Origin: Echinochloa phyllopogon
Taxonomy: Eukaryota; Streptophyta; Magnoliopsida; Poales; Poaceae
Direction: 5' to 3'
NCBI GenBank assembly: GCA_033239725.1
Contig: BTCW01000001.1
Location: 2,120,501 to 2,184,500 of the forward strand
DNA: 64,000 nucleotides
A program made the translations under genes and the position numbers. The notes beneath the pieces are model-generated. The model worked only from the letters and a program-made list of their open reading frames with translations. It did no database searches and was not told the origin of the DNA. Below, piece by piece: positions 12,584 through 24,687 of this stretch; the stretch's first letter is position 1, and the number at the start of each line of letters is the position of its first letter.

Positions 12584-13839
12584 TCAATATATAAGATGAG
12601 TAGTGGGGTTTTGAGGTAAGAAGAGATCTTAATTCTATAGTAATAATGCCTTTGACATCCTCCTAGCCACTACTCCATATATAATAATAATTCTCGCTAA
12701 AAGAAATACCCAACTCTAGTCAGTTCTTTTTGTTCTAGCTAGGTCCGTCCTGCCATTAAGTGTAGAATTTTCCTCACTGGCCATGCGTGACCGATTACCG
12801 ATATATATATATATATAAATTAATTAAAGAAGAGGATTGACAATGTTCCGAGAAGTTCCTGATGGAGATACATATATGCCAAGATTTTCTCGATCAACAA
12901 CTATACACGCACTATGCAGGTGCCTTTCGTACAACACTGACGTTGGAGTCAATAATTAAGGCCATTCTCAACACCAATTTAGCCGTGTGCCATCAGGCAG
13001 AGGCTGGGAGATCTTAAGTGCGATTGTATCATCTTGATGTAATGCTACTTGAAATTAATAAAGCTTTCCATTTCGAAAAACAATTCTCAACGCCATTTTC
13101 ATTCTATTGTTTACAAGCCTGCCACATCATCTAGAGTGGAATGAGACCATATATAAAGCAATCCCTACACTGCAAGATTTCATTTCATTGTTTCCTAGGT
13201 TTTAGTCATACGTACGGAGTACCATTGAGTCGTAGAAAAGGTATAACAAACTAAATATTTGAAAATACGAGAAATTGAACCACATCTCTGTTCGGGCCAG
13301 CATTATATATACTGTAAATCTGCGTCGCTGGTCCAGAGATAAGACAGGGACGGCGACACTTACTACTCACCAAAATTAGCTAATAGCGCTTGGCATCGAC
13401 TACCTTTCGTTGCCGGAATATTTCCAATCTGAAAAGGCCAAAGTCACTGCATGCATATTTCCGCGCGCACAATTCTGGAAAACTTTCGCGGCTGCAAGGG
13501 GCAGGTTGCAAGTTTGTGACAGTTTCTACTCTACTTTCTGGCGCAGATCCAGATAAGCATATTTGCACGCATCGCGATTTGGACGTGCAAGAAACTAGTA
13601 GTATTTGGCACCAGATAGGCCATGCCCTAAACAAAGTCCAAATTCTGTTACTTTTTTAAAGGGACATTTCGGCATATATTCACATCAATGAGAGGTTTTT
13701 TACATTTATAATAGGGGCGCAAAAAAATACACTCTTTACAAAAGTTGTGCGCGCACGTCTGATCTCTCTTGAATTATGATTGAAGATACAGAATATTTGA
13801 TGCGGCCTTTTTTAGATGAACTAATAACCATACAAGTGA

Positions 13840-14000
13840 AAATGGTCTCTCATCTAGTGGTTGGAGAGTTTGAGTAGCATCTATCCTCGTGAGAGCGAAT
13901 TTATGGAATTGATTTTAAATAAAATCCACTCGGTGGTGTGACTAGGGTTTGAGAGTTTTTCTAGACCGGAAAAGAGGTTGCTTCTTCTTAATTTAAAAGT
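13840..14000 (+). mobile_element. Possible tRNA-derived SINE-like fragment
   Basis: The segment around 13843-13930 has a box A-like TCTAGTGGTTGGAGAG stretch and, about 40 bp on, a GAGAGCGAATTT stretch. It resembles tRNA-derived repeats that I recall from grass genomes. No clear box B, poly-A tail or flanking duplication was found, so the call is weak. Confidence 0.25.
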
Positions 14001-14195
14001 TGTGCGGTGCCGTTTTACCATCCCTTCCTTCCAGACAGTAGTACACTATTGTGGATTAATCCATTATTTTTTTATCGATAAGGTTTGATCGTCAATCAAT
14101 TATTATTAACATATATATATACATTGTCCTTCATGGAATGCAACTATATAGTACGTACAAAGCTGCTGTCGACGGCTGGCCGGCCGCGACGTAAA

Positions 14196-14398
14196 GGGGT
14201 GTCTGTTTCAGTTTATTTTCGATTTTCAAGGATAGCTTATGGAGAATCCAAAAGTCAGATGACTCCCATGATTATAAGAGAATTCAAAAGTCAGATGACT
14301 CTCATGATTATAGATTATGGATTATGGAAGTCATCTGACTTTTTGATTCTTCATAAGCAGGCATTTAAAATAAGCCATAAGTTGAAACAAACACACTC
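14196..14398. mobile_element. Small inverted-repeat element (MITE)
   Basis: The left end GGGGTGTCTGTTTCAG matches the reverse complement of the right end (TTGAAACAAACACACTC) with few changes. Inside, AAAAGTCAGATGACT occurs twice on the left and its complement AGTCATCTGACTTTTT on the right, so the element can fold into a long hairpin. No coding capacity and no clear TSD were seen. Confidence 0.6.
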
Positions 14399-16170
14399 AA
14401 AATAGCTGGACTAGCCAGCGACGAGACGAAGCAGGACGGTAAATTCCTCGCCACTTTTTTTCTTAAGATTAAATTCCTTGCCACTTGGCGCGCGCAGGGC
14501 AGAGATACAGGGACCCCCAGCCCCAGATGCCTTTCTTACCTTCCTGCTTTCGATACGATATATATCACTAGCTACTAGATCTCTATCTACCAAGAAAGGT
14601 CAGATTGCAAAATGGAAGTGTGAGATAGAGATGGCCATGCTCCAAGGAGAGAAGTTTCTATGATGCTTGCATCGACGATCGTGCAACGCTTTCCCTTTGA
14701 GTACAAATACGGGAAATTCGGACAGAAAATGTCTTTGGACATCGATCAGCTCACCGTATAGTATGTACTCCACTAAAATATGAGAGGAAATTTAAGCTTT
14801 GCAAGTATTAGAACATGTCTTAATTTGGACTAGCATGTACGCAGTTCACTGGCTAATACCAGGTCAGTCAGACTTCAGACAAATATACTATACGTAAGGC
14901 CCAACGCTACTTCGCCCAATACAATTACCATTATATTGGCACGTATTTGTACACGCTGCGAAAATTTCCACTTCATCCCAAGCCGGCATTGAAATTTTCC
15001 CCTCCGGAAAGCCAGCCAACTAGCCAAGTCGTTGCTGCACGCATCTTTTTCCCGAGCAAGCGTATATATTTCATACAAAAGCTTTCGCGCGCGCAAGTTC
15101 CACAGCATTTCTAAATGCAGGGGAAAGGGGATCGGAGAGAAAGTTGATCGATAAGAATATTCACTCCATCGACGCCCGTGCATCCATTGGACGTGCAAAA
15201 GTATACAAACAGTCACGCAGAATTTTTCACACCCTGTTGCACGGCTAAATGCGGACTTTATTTGCCTAGCTTTTGTGGCTTTGCCACTTTTTTTAAAAAA
15301 AATAAGGTGGGAGGCCTTCTTTTTAAAAAATTGCAAGAGCCCTCTCAATTAGGAAACATAGAGTTTTGTTCAAGACTCAAGGGGACATAAACAAATTAAA
15401 GAACTGTCGGAAGTATGAGAATGAATCCCCCTCAAGTAAGCAAACTAAAAGAGCGTAGAAAGAAAATTCAAGCCTTGAGACGTGTCATCTCGTGGCAAAA
15501 GGAAAATTATAAAGCGATCGAGGAACGGTCCTATAGTAAGCCTACGTATGTGTGACTCAAAATTCTGGATCCGTTCCTTCGTTCCAAGTTCAATCTGGCC
15601 CGACCAATGCGCGCTACTCGATCCCCTGAATTATGCTTGAAGAAAAAGTTTCAAATACAATTCATACGTTTGTAGTAAATACGCGTACAATTCATAAAAT
15701 CAGCGGATCCAAATTGGCGTCGTGCAGAAAACCGGAAAAATTCTTCCACGCGAGTAGAGACAGGCGACCGACGGCGACACTCGTGGAAACGTCGTGGACC
15801 GTCGGCCCAAAAAGCGCATGCGAATGAATGGATAAACCCTGGGCCTGGCCCACGGGCTGGTGGGGCCGGCTCGTTTGTTCTAGAAGGCTGCGAGGGCGCG
15901 CGCGAAAGTTCCAGGGCCCGCCTGCCAGCAGCCACTGGCCCACTGGAGGGTGGGCGCGAAGCTTCCATGTTGCCCGCGTCGGCTCCGCCACGTGGAGGGG
16001 CGGGATTGGCCCCTGGCCTTGCTGTTCGCGTCATCGATTCGCGTCCGACAGGCGAGGCGCGTTGCTAGGCACGCTTTGGTCTTTTTCTTAGCGCCAAAGA
16101 AATTATTTATTTATCTATTTATTTCTGTTCTAAAAAGAAGTTACGGAGACACGGAGCAGTAAGCCGTTGA

Positions 16171-16525
16171 GAGCAACTTCAGCAGGGGCTCTATATGGGT
16201 CTCTACTTCAAAATTTAGAGGCTTGGAGTAAAAACACAACTCCAGGACCTTCAAACACAACTCCAGGACCTTCAAATGGGCCTGCATTTTACATAAACCT
16301 CCAAATCTCCCCTCCAAGCCTCCATTCCTAGAGACCCTCCAATTCCCCCTCCAAAAGTGGGAGAGAGAGGTAGATGCGGCTGACAGGTGGACCCACGGAG
16401 AAATAGAGGCCCGAGTTCATATGTCCACTGGAGTTGGGTGTTTATTTTAGGCCTCTATTTTTTAGAGATAGACCTGTAAATAAGTTTTGAAGGCCTCAAT
16501 TTGAACGGCTTCGTTGGAGTTGCTC
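16171..16525. mobile_element. MITE with GAGCAACT termini
   Basis: The left end is GAGCAACTTCAGCAGG and the right end CTTCGTTGGAGTTGCTC, giving imperfect terminal inverted repeats of about 17 bp. Complementary sub-terminal blocks (CCTCTATTTTT / AAATTTAGAGG) support folding. It resembles PIF/Harbinger- or hAT-type MITEs common in grasses. The TSD is not clear. Confidence 0.6.
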
Positions 16526-17383
16526 AAAGGAACCCAATTGCTAGTACGTTCGAGTGGGTCAAGCCATACAGCCAGTGTAATGGCTACTAGGTGCGAACGA
16601 GTACGGCAAAGCAGCCGCTGATCTACCGAGTGGCGTAGCCAAAGCGTGAGGGCTTATGTACGTGCAGAGCATTGCGGTGCATGTCGTAGACACGTACGGG
16701 GATCAAATATGCGAGTGCTGTAGAAGCTAGGAGTCACGCGTGGCATTAGCCTGGTTTAAGTTAAACTATGTTAAATCTAATTAATTTAGAAGATATATAA
16801 ATTGATATGGAAGAATACAAGCAACCATATCCTTGAACCTGAATAAATAGAGCTCACGAGGAAGTTAACAAACCTCAGAATAAGATCGTCATAATCTAAG
16901 AGCCACATGAAAATGGTGCGCTCAACGACCAACCAGAAACACTGAAAAGTTGCAGCCTTCTTTTTATCATGCTTAAACATGTGTCTGCACTCTAATACGT
17001 TACTTGCAACAGAAAAATGATGTGACTACATATACGGAAGCCTACGCTACACCGTACATGCAACTAGTAAGGACGCGCACGAGATAGTCATCATGTCTGG
17101 AATTCTGGAAACACGTTGGTGGCCGGTCGTAAACACGCAGGGAGCGGTGTACCGTCCGCGCGCGGCGCAAAAATGACCGACCCGGCTCGCGCGCGCGCGC
17201 GCCCGGTGCTGTGCCGCGACAAAACAGCGTGCGGCCGGGCACTAGTACGTGACGACGAAGCTTCCGGGACGCACGAGAGGCGCCCGTGGCCTTCCCGAAA
17301 ACTACTCGCGCGGTGCCGCGGCACTTCCTTCCCTCGCCCGCCGGACCCACCGCACCCGGCACGCGCCCCACCACCCTAGCTAG

Positions 17384-17390
17384 TATATAA
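17384..17390 (+). promoter_or_regulatory. Putative TATA box of BI-1
   Basis: TATATAA lies 240 bp upstream of the BI-1 ATG, at the downstream edge of a GC-rich stretch. It is the only good TATA match close upstream of the gene. The transcription start would be near 17,415-17,420. Confidence 0.5.
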
Positions 17391-17554
17391 TACGGGACGC
17401 CGCCTCCCTTCTTCGCATTCCGGAACCCACGAGCCCGACACGACACGACTCGAACAAACAAAAGGCAGGCGCGGAGCACAAATCCTCACGAGGCTTCTTC
17501 CTTGCGTGCGAGGCGAGGCGAGGAGCCCCCGGTCGATCGATTCGTTTCGCGTGA

Positions 17555-17581
17555 GGGGGGGGGGGGGGGGGGGGGGGGGGG
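17555..17581 (+). repeat. Run of 27 consecutive G in the BI-1 5' UTR
   Basis: An uninterrupted G27 tract lies 49 bp before the ATG, downstream of the putative TATA box. In RNA it could form G-quadruplexes. It is also a typical place for length error in sequencing and assembly. Confidence 0.9.
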
Positions 17582-17629
17582 AGAGGAGGAGGAGGAGAAG
17601 CAGGCATCATCGGCGGAGCTAGGGAGGAG

Positions 17630-20600
17630 ATGGACGCCTTCTACTCGTCTTCCTCGTCGTCGGCGCAGTACGGCGCGGCGCACGGCGGCGGTGGCTGGGC
17701 ATACGACTCCCTGAAGAACTTCCGCCAGATCACCCCCGCCGTCCAGACCCACCTCAAGCTCGTACGTCCCCCGCCCTCCACCTCTCTCCCCCTCCCCGGT
17801 CCTCTGAAAATCTCTTTACCCCAGATGTTTTCGCGCGTTTTCTCTTCGTGCCACGGGGATGAGTACGTGCTGGGTTTGTGCCACCGGGTGATCTCTAGGG
17901 CTTGGCTGGGCGGAATGTGGCAACGGATTCGGGCGTCCCCGTGGTTTCGGGGTGTTGATCTGACGGTTTGACGGTTGTTTTGGGGAAAATTTGGGGGAAT
18001 TTGGTTCTGATTGGGCTGGGTTCTTCGTAAGCGCCAACTTGCTTATGTTCCGGGCTGGCTTGCGCCCACTGGTTTGATTTCCGCAACCAATGGTTTAGGC
18101 GATCCCGTCTTCGCGCGCCTCCCGTTTCGAGTTGTCCAGATGAATTTGTTGGATTCGATCAATTGTTTTTGGGCGGTTTCAGCCGCGGAATGTGAATGTG
18201 ATGCGCGCCGCAGTTGAACATTTTCAGATTAAATTGTTGGCTTGGAATGTGTGCGATTCACGCAATTAATTAACCTTCCTTGTTAGTCTTTGGTTTCGTG
18301 GGAATTTCTAAAGGAAATTCATGTATACTTTGCGTGCTGTTTCTTCTCGTGAGCTATCAGGAATTTCGGATGCCCACTGATTCTCGCGTGTGGTATTCAT
18401 TGGATCAAACTGCGAATGCCACCGGTTGATTCGTCATTGACTGAGAATATAATTTGAACATAATTCAATTGGAATGTTTCGTTGCGTTTCGGTTACTTTT
18501 TTATGCGCCTTTATCCCTTCGTGCGATCGTGCTACTGTGTGATGTCAGATTTTTCTTCAACGGCGGGCTAGTTGTTTAACTAAATTTAATTCTAATAACG
18601 ATGGTTGGTTCGTTGCCTGCAGGTTTACCTCACCCTATGCGTGGCGCTGGCCTCGTCGGCGGTGGGCGCTTATCTGCACGTCGTCTGGAACATCGGCGGG
18701 ATGCTGACCATGCTCGGCTGCGTCGGCAGCATCACCTAGCTCTTCTCCGTGCCCATCAGGGAGGAGGTTCGTCTCTCCTTCGTCAGTTGACCTTGATAAC
18801 CTGATTGCTGGATTGTGTACAAGTTTGCAAGAAATTTGACAATGGAAAATGTCAATCGAGCTGACTTTCGTGATGGTTTTCCCTGTTTGTGTGTGTGCAG
18901 AGGAAGAGGTATGGGCTGCTGATGGCGGCTGCCCTCCGGAAGGGGCTTCGGTTGGACCTCTGATCAAGTTAGCTGTAGACTTTGACCCAAGGTAATAAGG
19001 AACTTACCTAGCAGTTGTCTTGGAAATTGCCTGTTGCTTTGGATTACTGCTTGATCAAATATGGACAAGTCCACTTTGTTTGATCATGCATGAGTGGATT
19101 AGTAGGAGGCAACAAGTCGGCCTAGTTGTAGTAAACGATATAATGCTTGAACAATTTGGTGATGGTGATTACCAATACGTCAGTACTGACTAGGACATGT
19201 TGGATGCCTGTTGTACGTGTCTCTTTGTCAATCACTGTCTGGTTATGTCCTGACCTTCTTCGGGGCATTTACTCATTTTGTAGCATAATTTTGCATGGCA
19301 ATTGGACTAGTTGTATTTCCTCGTGAGAATCTTTATTTTGAGGTGGAAGAATTTTAAGTTGCTTGCTGACAATTGCAGTTTGAGTGCTGTCATGCATGAT
19401 GTTAGTTGACCTGAAAATATCAGTTAATTCATTTTCAAAGTTTATTTATATTCCCTTGCTATGAGGGTGCAAAATTTCTGGGCCTTGGTGTAGAATTGAT
19501 TTTGCCCTTGATATGCCTATGCATGTATTGGTATTTCCCCTTTGTTAAAAGGTGATTAAGAAAAAGCAAACCTGTTTCTGAATTACTTGATGGTGACTTG
19601 GGCATAGATTGAGTAATAAGAATTGAACAATTTTCAGAGGGTATGTTGGCCCTGACCATCTAGGAAAATGCTCTGAGTAGTATATTTCTGTTTGTCTGGC
19701 TTCCATTAGCACATATTTTTTAAGACTTAAAGCCCATACTGTTGCTGGCCACCTGTAACCTGCTCAAATGTATTGGAACTCTGATTTGTGTATGATGGTG
19801 TCCTGTGTTTGGCCTGGGCCTTTCTGCTGTTGCCGGTACCGTGCAGTGATTCTACTTATGCTGTATTGTTTAATAAATTGGTACTAAAGTACTCAGAGCC
19901 ATGAATTTGTAGTTAAACTGCTGTAGAACCTTGAAACTTCTGTTATTTGTAGTGCTCTTCATAAACATAATTAGTACTAGATAAGTTTCCCCTTGTTTAC
20001 TGAAGTTGGCAACCTGTTGCTTCTGTTGTGCTTATCAGCATCCTGGTGACAGCGTTTGTTGGGACTGCCATTGCCTTCGCGTGCTTCTCTTGTGCGGCCG
20101 TCGTGGCCAAGCGCCGGGAGTACCTCTACCTTGGTGGGCTGCTCTCTTCTGGCCTCTCCATCTTGCTCTGGCTGCAGTTCGCCGCCTCCATCTTTGGCCA
20201 CTCCACTGGCAGCTTCATGTTTGAGGTCAGTTAGATCATTCATCATCAAACGTGCTTCCGATGTTTAGAGGCTGTGGTTTCAATGACTGGACAAAGAGTA
20301 ACATGATGAATCGATTCTGATGCTGCTTGACTTTGATGTGCAGGTTTACTTTGGGCTGCTGATCTTCCTGGGGTACATGGTGTACGACACGCAGGAGATC
20401 ATCGAGAGGGCGCACCAAGGTGACATGGACTACATCAAGCGCGCACTCACCCTCTTCACCGACTTCGTGGCTGTCCTCGTCCGCATCCTTGTCATCATGG
20501 TAAGGTTTCGGGTTATACCTGATTACTTGCCTCCAATGCTGTCCGATTGCCGCAATCTGTTTGTGCTGACGATGCCTGTTTGAATTCCTTGTGGTGTGCA

Positions 20601-20655
20601 GCTCAAGAACGCAGCTGACAAGTCGGAGGACAAGAAGAGGAAGAAGAGGTCGTGA
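17630..20655 (+). pseudogene. BI-1: Bax inhibitor-1 (BI-1), six exons, with a nonsense codon and a frameshift
   Basis: Exons are 17630-17761, 18623-18766, 18901-18991, 20039-20225, 20344-20499 and 20602-20655, all with GT-AG introns. The sequence is unmistakable plant BI-1: DSLKNFRQITPAVQTHLKL in exon 1; YLHVVWNIGGMLTMLGCVGS in exon 2; KRREYLYLGGLLSSGLSILL in exon 4; GYMVYDTQEIIERAH in exon 5; and a basic C-terminus (KKRKKRS) in exon 6. BI-1 is a multi-pass ER membrane protein that restrains programmed cell death and modulates ER calcium. Two lesions break this copy. TAG at 18737-18739 stands where the family has Trp (before LFSVP). One base is missing between 18937 and 18938 in exon 3, which shifts the frame; the 91-nt exon should be 92 nt to keep phase. 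Everything else, including the splice sites, is intact. It is either a young pseudogene or null allele, or two assembly errors. A homeologous copy could supply the function. Confidence 0.9.
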
Positions 20656-21229
20656 GCGCTAGCTGCTACCGCCCTGTCTCGCCCTCCCCTGTGCACATAG
20701 AAGACACCGCTACTTTTGCTACTACTAGTATCACTGTCTACTACGACAAGTACGTTGAGGATGGTTGGGAAGCTGCCACGGTTGGGTTGCTGTGGTGGAA
20801 ACCAAGTGTTCCTTTTGTCTGTTATTAGTTTGTTAGTTCTTATATGAATCTGGTGAAGTTTGCTGAAGCTTTGCATATACGGGCGCTACAGCGGCTCGGA
20901 TCTGCGTGTGTTTACTGAATGTTGGCATTGGTTTTCAGCCTGAAAAAAAAAACTCTGAAGAAATTGCAATGTAAATGTCGAATTGCACAGTCCCACGATC
21001 CGTGACAACCATGTTTTGTTTACTCCTTGCGCATTGCAAAGAGCCGCCTGCCACGTAGTACAACAGCGCGCCGCGCCGCACTGATGGATCGCTGCCTTGT
21101 TTCGTCAAGGCTGGCTGCAGGGACGGCGATGGACTCGCCTCTGCTCATCGTCTGGTGTTACGTCCACGGTACACGGGTGGCACATCACGTGCTGATGCTG
21201 ACCGAACGATGACAGCAAGCACAGCCTCG

Positions 21230-21904
21230 GAGCATCTTCAAAAGTGTTCAAAAAAAAGTCCTATTAAACTGATTTTGAGATATTATCAAAAGCGATAAGA
21301 AGTAAAAAGTATCCCCACCCAACAGTTGCAAAAAATTAGCTCAAAAAAATTTAACTACTGCCACATCATCCATGGTGGGTCTAAAAGCTGATTTTTATCC
21401 ACATAAACAGTAACTCAGGGTAGTTTTTTTTCTTCGGTCCTGTTTAGTTCCCTTGAAAAGCCAAAAATTCTCCCTCCAAACTTCACTATTCACCTATCAC
21501 ATCAAATCTCTCTCCTCGTACATAGAACACTAAATATGGGTAAATAAAAAAAAACTAAGTACATGGTTTTGATGTACACGACGAGACGAATCTTTTGAGC
21601 CTAGTTAGGTCATGGTAGGATAACGATTACCACAAACAAACGAAAAGTGCTACAGTACGCTACAATGTCCGATGTGACATTTTCATCAAACTTTACATTC
21701 CCTTTTCGGGAACTAAACACAGCCTTTGTCATTTTTTTTCGCTGAATTAGGAGTGCGCAAAGAAGGGTTAAATTTATCTTAAGATGTCCATTGGACATGC
21801 GGAAAAATTGTGAATAGTTTTAGACAACTATTGGAGACTTATTTTTTATTTTATTTCTAAAATTAATTATTAGAAGAGTTTATTGACCACTCTTGAAAAT
21901 GCTC
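21230..21904. mobile_element. Outer MITE (GAGCATCTTCAA termini) containing a second MITE
   Basis: The termini GAGCATCTTCAAAAGTGTTC and, at the right, GACCACTCTTGAAAATGCTC are near-perfect inverted repeats of 20 bp. The element is interrupted by the inner MITE at 21436-21724. Without that insert it is about 386 bp. The superfamily is uncertain, because no clear TSD was read. Confidence 0.7.
21436..21724. mobile_element. Inner MITE (GGTCCTGTTTAGTTCCC termini)
   Basis: The left end GGTCCTGTTTAGTTCCC and right end GGGAACTAAACACAGCC are inverted repeats. The CTGTTTAGTTCC terminus and the internal CGAATCTTTTGAGCCTAGTT block are features I associate with an abundant grass MITE family. It is inserted inside the 21230-21904 element and is therefore younger. 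Confidence 0.75.
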
Positions 21905-22234
21905 TCTTCTGTCTCTCTCGACACCACGCCCGCCCAGACTGTACAAATCCGGATCGGCGGCTCTACAGTAGTCGTCTATACAAAGCCGTACAGAGAGCCA
22001 AGAAAGACGGCCGTGCGCCGCCATAGTGGTACGGTTTCTCTATTTCAGTATTTCTCCACATACGTGGGTACGTGCCAAGGTTACTGCTTAATTTTAGTCT
22101 AGCTTATCATTGACCGAGTTGGACCGACACGATCGAGCTCGCATCGCGTCTCTTTCGGATCGCTTTTCCGTATCCCAAACGTAGTATGCCCAGACGTTTA
22201 ATTTGCAGTCACACTCCTTGTTTGATTTGCACAG

Positions 22235-22242
22235 TATATAAA
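22235..22242 (+). promoter_or_regulatory. Putative TATA box of the cyclin gene
   Basis: TATATAAA lies about 400 bp upstream of the chosen ATG. A transcription start near 22,265-22,270 would give a GC-rich leader of about 370 bp. It also places the in-frame upstream ATG at 22253 outside the transcript, which favours the ATG at 22637. Confidence 0.6.
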
Positions 22243-22636
22243 GGCTGATCCGATGGCGCCACGCCACCGACCCATCAGCTCATCTCAGGCAGCTAGTCTT
22301 TCGTTCGCCTCGTCGGTGGCAGACTGGCGGTCGGTTCGTGGCTTGGTGCCCTCCCTCACGGCCTCACCCAACCAAAGGCGCCCTTTGGCAATTTACGCCT
22401 CCGCTCTACGAAAGCGGGAAAGCCGAGAGCGGCGGGCGGCGGGTCGCTCTGCCACTGCCAGCGAGCGCGCCACCACACACCAACCCGTGCCCGCCTCTTT
22501 TAAGAATTTCCCGGCCGACGGCGCTGTCTGTTTGTCACGGCTTCCTCCCTCCCCAGCCTCCTCACCTGTGGCCAGCAGCCCGCCGCCACCACCACCACGC
22601 CGTGCACGCCGGCCGGCAAGAGCTAGCGCGCGCGGC

Positions 22637-24687
22637 ATGGAGGCGGCGAGGAAGGCCGGCGGCGCCGCGCGCGTGCCGCGGGTGGTGGCCGTCCTGGCGG
22701 GGCTGCTGGAGCGCGCCGCCGAGCGCGGCGACGGCGACGGCGCCGGCGCCGCTCCGTCGGCGTTCCGGGGCAGGGCGCTGCCGGCGATCCCCGTGCGGCG
22801 GTACGCGGAGCGGATATACCGGTACGCCGGGTGCAGCCCCGCGTGCTTCGTCGTCGCCTACGTCTACCTCGACCGCCTCGCGCAGCTCCCGGGCAGCGGG
22901 GAGGAAGAAGACGACGACGCGGCGGCGGTCGGCGTCGACTCCTACAGCGTCCACCGCCTCCTCATCACCGCCGTCATGGTCGCCGCCAAGTTCATGGACG
23001 ACATGTGAGTACCCATCCACCCGTTCGATCACCAGCCACGCTAGCTCCTTGATCCCATCCCAGCGCCGCACTCCGAGCAATTGATAGTCTCTACTCCATT
23101 GGTGAGCAGAGCAGTGCTCTGTTCTTGGTGCTAACCAGGACCAGGTTGCATTTCTCGGCGGCAAAACACTCTAATTCGCCAACAGGAAAGAGGTAGATCA
23201 GCAGCGTTCAATTGGGCTGTGGTTGGATGCAGGATGATTAAAGTAGTACTCGTAACTGATTCCAGCTAGGAATTGGACGGGAGGAGTTGACGCTCCACAT
23301 CTGCACATGCCATAGTTGACAAACCCTGCTGATCATGTCAGTAACCTGTATTAACCTCATTTCCCTGCCTGCCCGCGGTAGGAACAGCAAGCATCCGAGA
23401 TACCTGTCTGACCGTAGGCGTGGAGGCCGTAGAAATACAGAGAAGAAAGCAGAGACGTGTGTGTGTGTGTGTGTGTGTGTGCCGGGAAAGGCAAGTCAAA
23501 TGTTGTGTACCGCCGCTGCCGCTGCTGGTGTCGAGTCGTACGCACAGAAAACCACACGGCAACGCGAGCCATGGATCGGATGGATGGAGTCTGACGGGGC
23601 ATAGCACCCCACCACCTACCTAATTCAGCTAGTATTCAGCTGGCATTATCCGCTAGCTATCCAATGCGACAGGTGTCTTGGTCACCGACCGAGGTGGATC
23701 ACATTCACAAGCATGCTGATCAACCAACATCTCCCTCTTTTGTTCGTTCAGCTCATCGATTGGGCTTCTTGGTGCATGCTGATGCTGCTCCAACTGCTGA
23801 ATATTCCTGCCGTATTCATTTCAGATATATACTAGGTGCATACTATATATACTCCAATGCCTTCATAGAATCACATGCGGATGTAGTATATGGTATTATG
23901 GTGTGCTACCTGCTGCTGCATGATGGTATGTGATGGTACGGTACAATCACAAGAGGCCGGCATATGCGGCAGCCGGTAGCGGTAGGTGCATCGGTCTGTT
24001 GGCACGTCCAGCTCCTCAATCGCTAGCCTGTTCCTCTCCCCCATCTCAACTCTGAACCCGATTGCTCACCTACCTGCACTCCAGCACACACCAAAAAAAA
24101 AAAGAAAAAAAACACCACTTCGATCCTCCCGTGACCACACCACACCATGCATGCTGCAAAACACCAAACACGTACTTGATTTTCAGGATTTTTTTTGTTT
24201 TTGCGAAACCATTTCCAGGAATTGAATGATTATTACTTGATGATGATTGTGAGCCACTGATGATGAATCTTGATTGTGCGGGTTCAGGCACTACAACAAC
24301 GCCTACTTCGCGCGCGTGGGGGGCGTGGAGGTGGCGGAGATGAACGCCCTGGAGCTGGAGCTCCTCTTCGCGCTGCGATTCCGCCTCAACGTCGCGCCCG
24401 ACACCTTCGCGCGCTACTGCGCCGCGCTCGAGGGCCAGGTGCTGCTCGCCGACTCCACCGACGCCGCCACGCCGCCGCCGCCGATGGTCACCGTCTCCGC
24501 CTCCGTCTCCGACGACGAGGAGGAAAAGGAGGAGCGAAGCCGCCGCCGCCACGATAATAACCACCAGGCGGCGCTGCTGATTAGAAAGAACAAGGATGCC
24601 GGCGCCGGCGCCGGCGCCGGGTCAGTAGTGCTAGTGCCCGCCGTCGTCGTCGTCCAAAGAGCGGCGGTGGAGATGGTCGCCCAATGA
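22637..24687 (+). CDS. CYCP: P-type (U-type, PHO80-like) cyclin, two exons
   Basis: Exons are 22637-23004 and 24288-24687; the donor is GTGAGT and the acceptor TTCAG. The product is 255 aa. The cyclin box runs from about residue 45 to 170, with the family signatures IPVRRYAERIYRYAGCSP (from about residue 51), the helix VAYVYLDRL, VHRLLITAVMVAAKFMDDM at the exon junction, and HYNNAYFARVGGV in exon 2. The C-terminus has an acidic EEEKEE stretch and is low in complexity. Plant P/U-type cyclins bind CDKs and are related to yeast PHO80; in plants they are linked to cell division and nutrient or hormone signals. The start is chosen because the protein before residue 1 would be Arg/Pro-rich junk and because of the TATA box position. 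An inserted acidic loop (GEEEDDDAAAVG) within the box is less conserved. The exact subgroup cannot be decided here. Confidence 0.92.
23457..23480 (+). repeat. (GT)12 microsatellite in the cyclin intron
   Basis: A pure GT tract in the 1.28-kb intron between the two cyclin exons. The rest of the intron shows no other feature. Confidence 0.9.

Larger units (their letters stand above)
9480..17380. other. Intergenic region without a supported gene
   Basis: About 7.9 kb of mostly AT-rich DNA between the tandem units and BI-1. No open frame here shows domain similarity or coherent exon structure. It contains two pure microsatellites, several MITE-like inverted repeats (listed separately) and many GCTAGCTAG-type short repeats. 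The stretch from 17,000 is GC-rich and is probably the distal BI-1 promoter. Confidence 0.6.

Noticed and set aside
15651..16091. Long overlapping frames in GC-rich DNA before the 16.2-kb MITE
   Set aside because: Frames on both strands, no motif and no splice pattern; treated as chance.
22253..22636. In-frame upstream ATG that would lengthen the cyclin by 128 residues
   Set aside because: It lies only about 10 bases after the putative TATA box, so it should be outside the transcript. The added part is Arg/Pro-rich with no family similarity.
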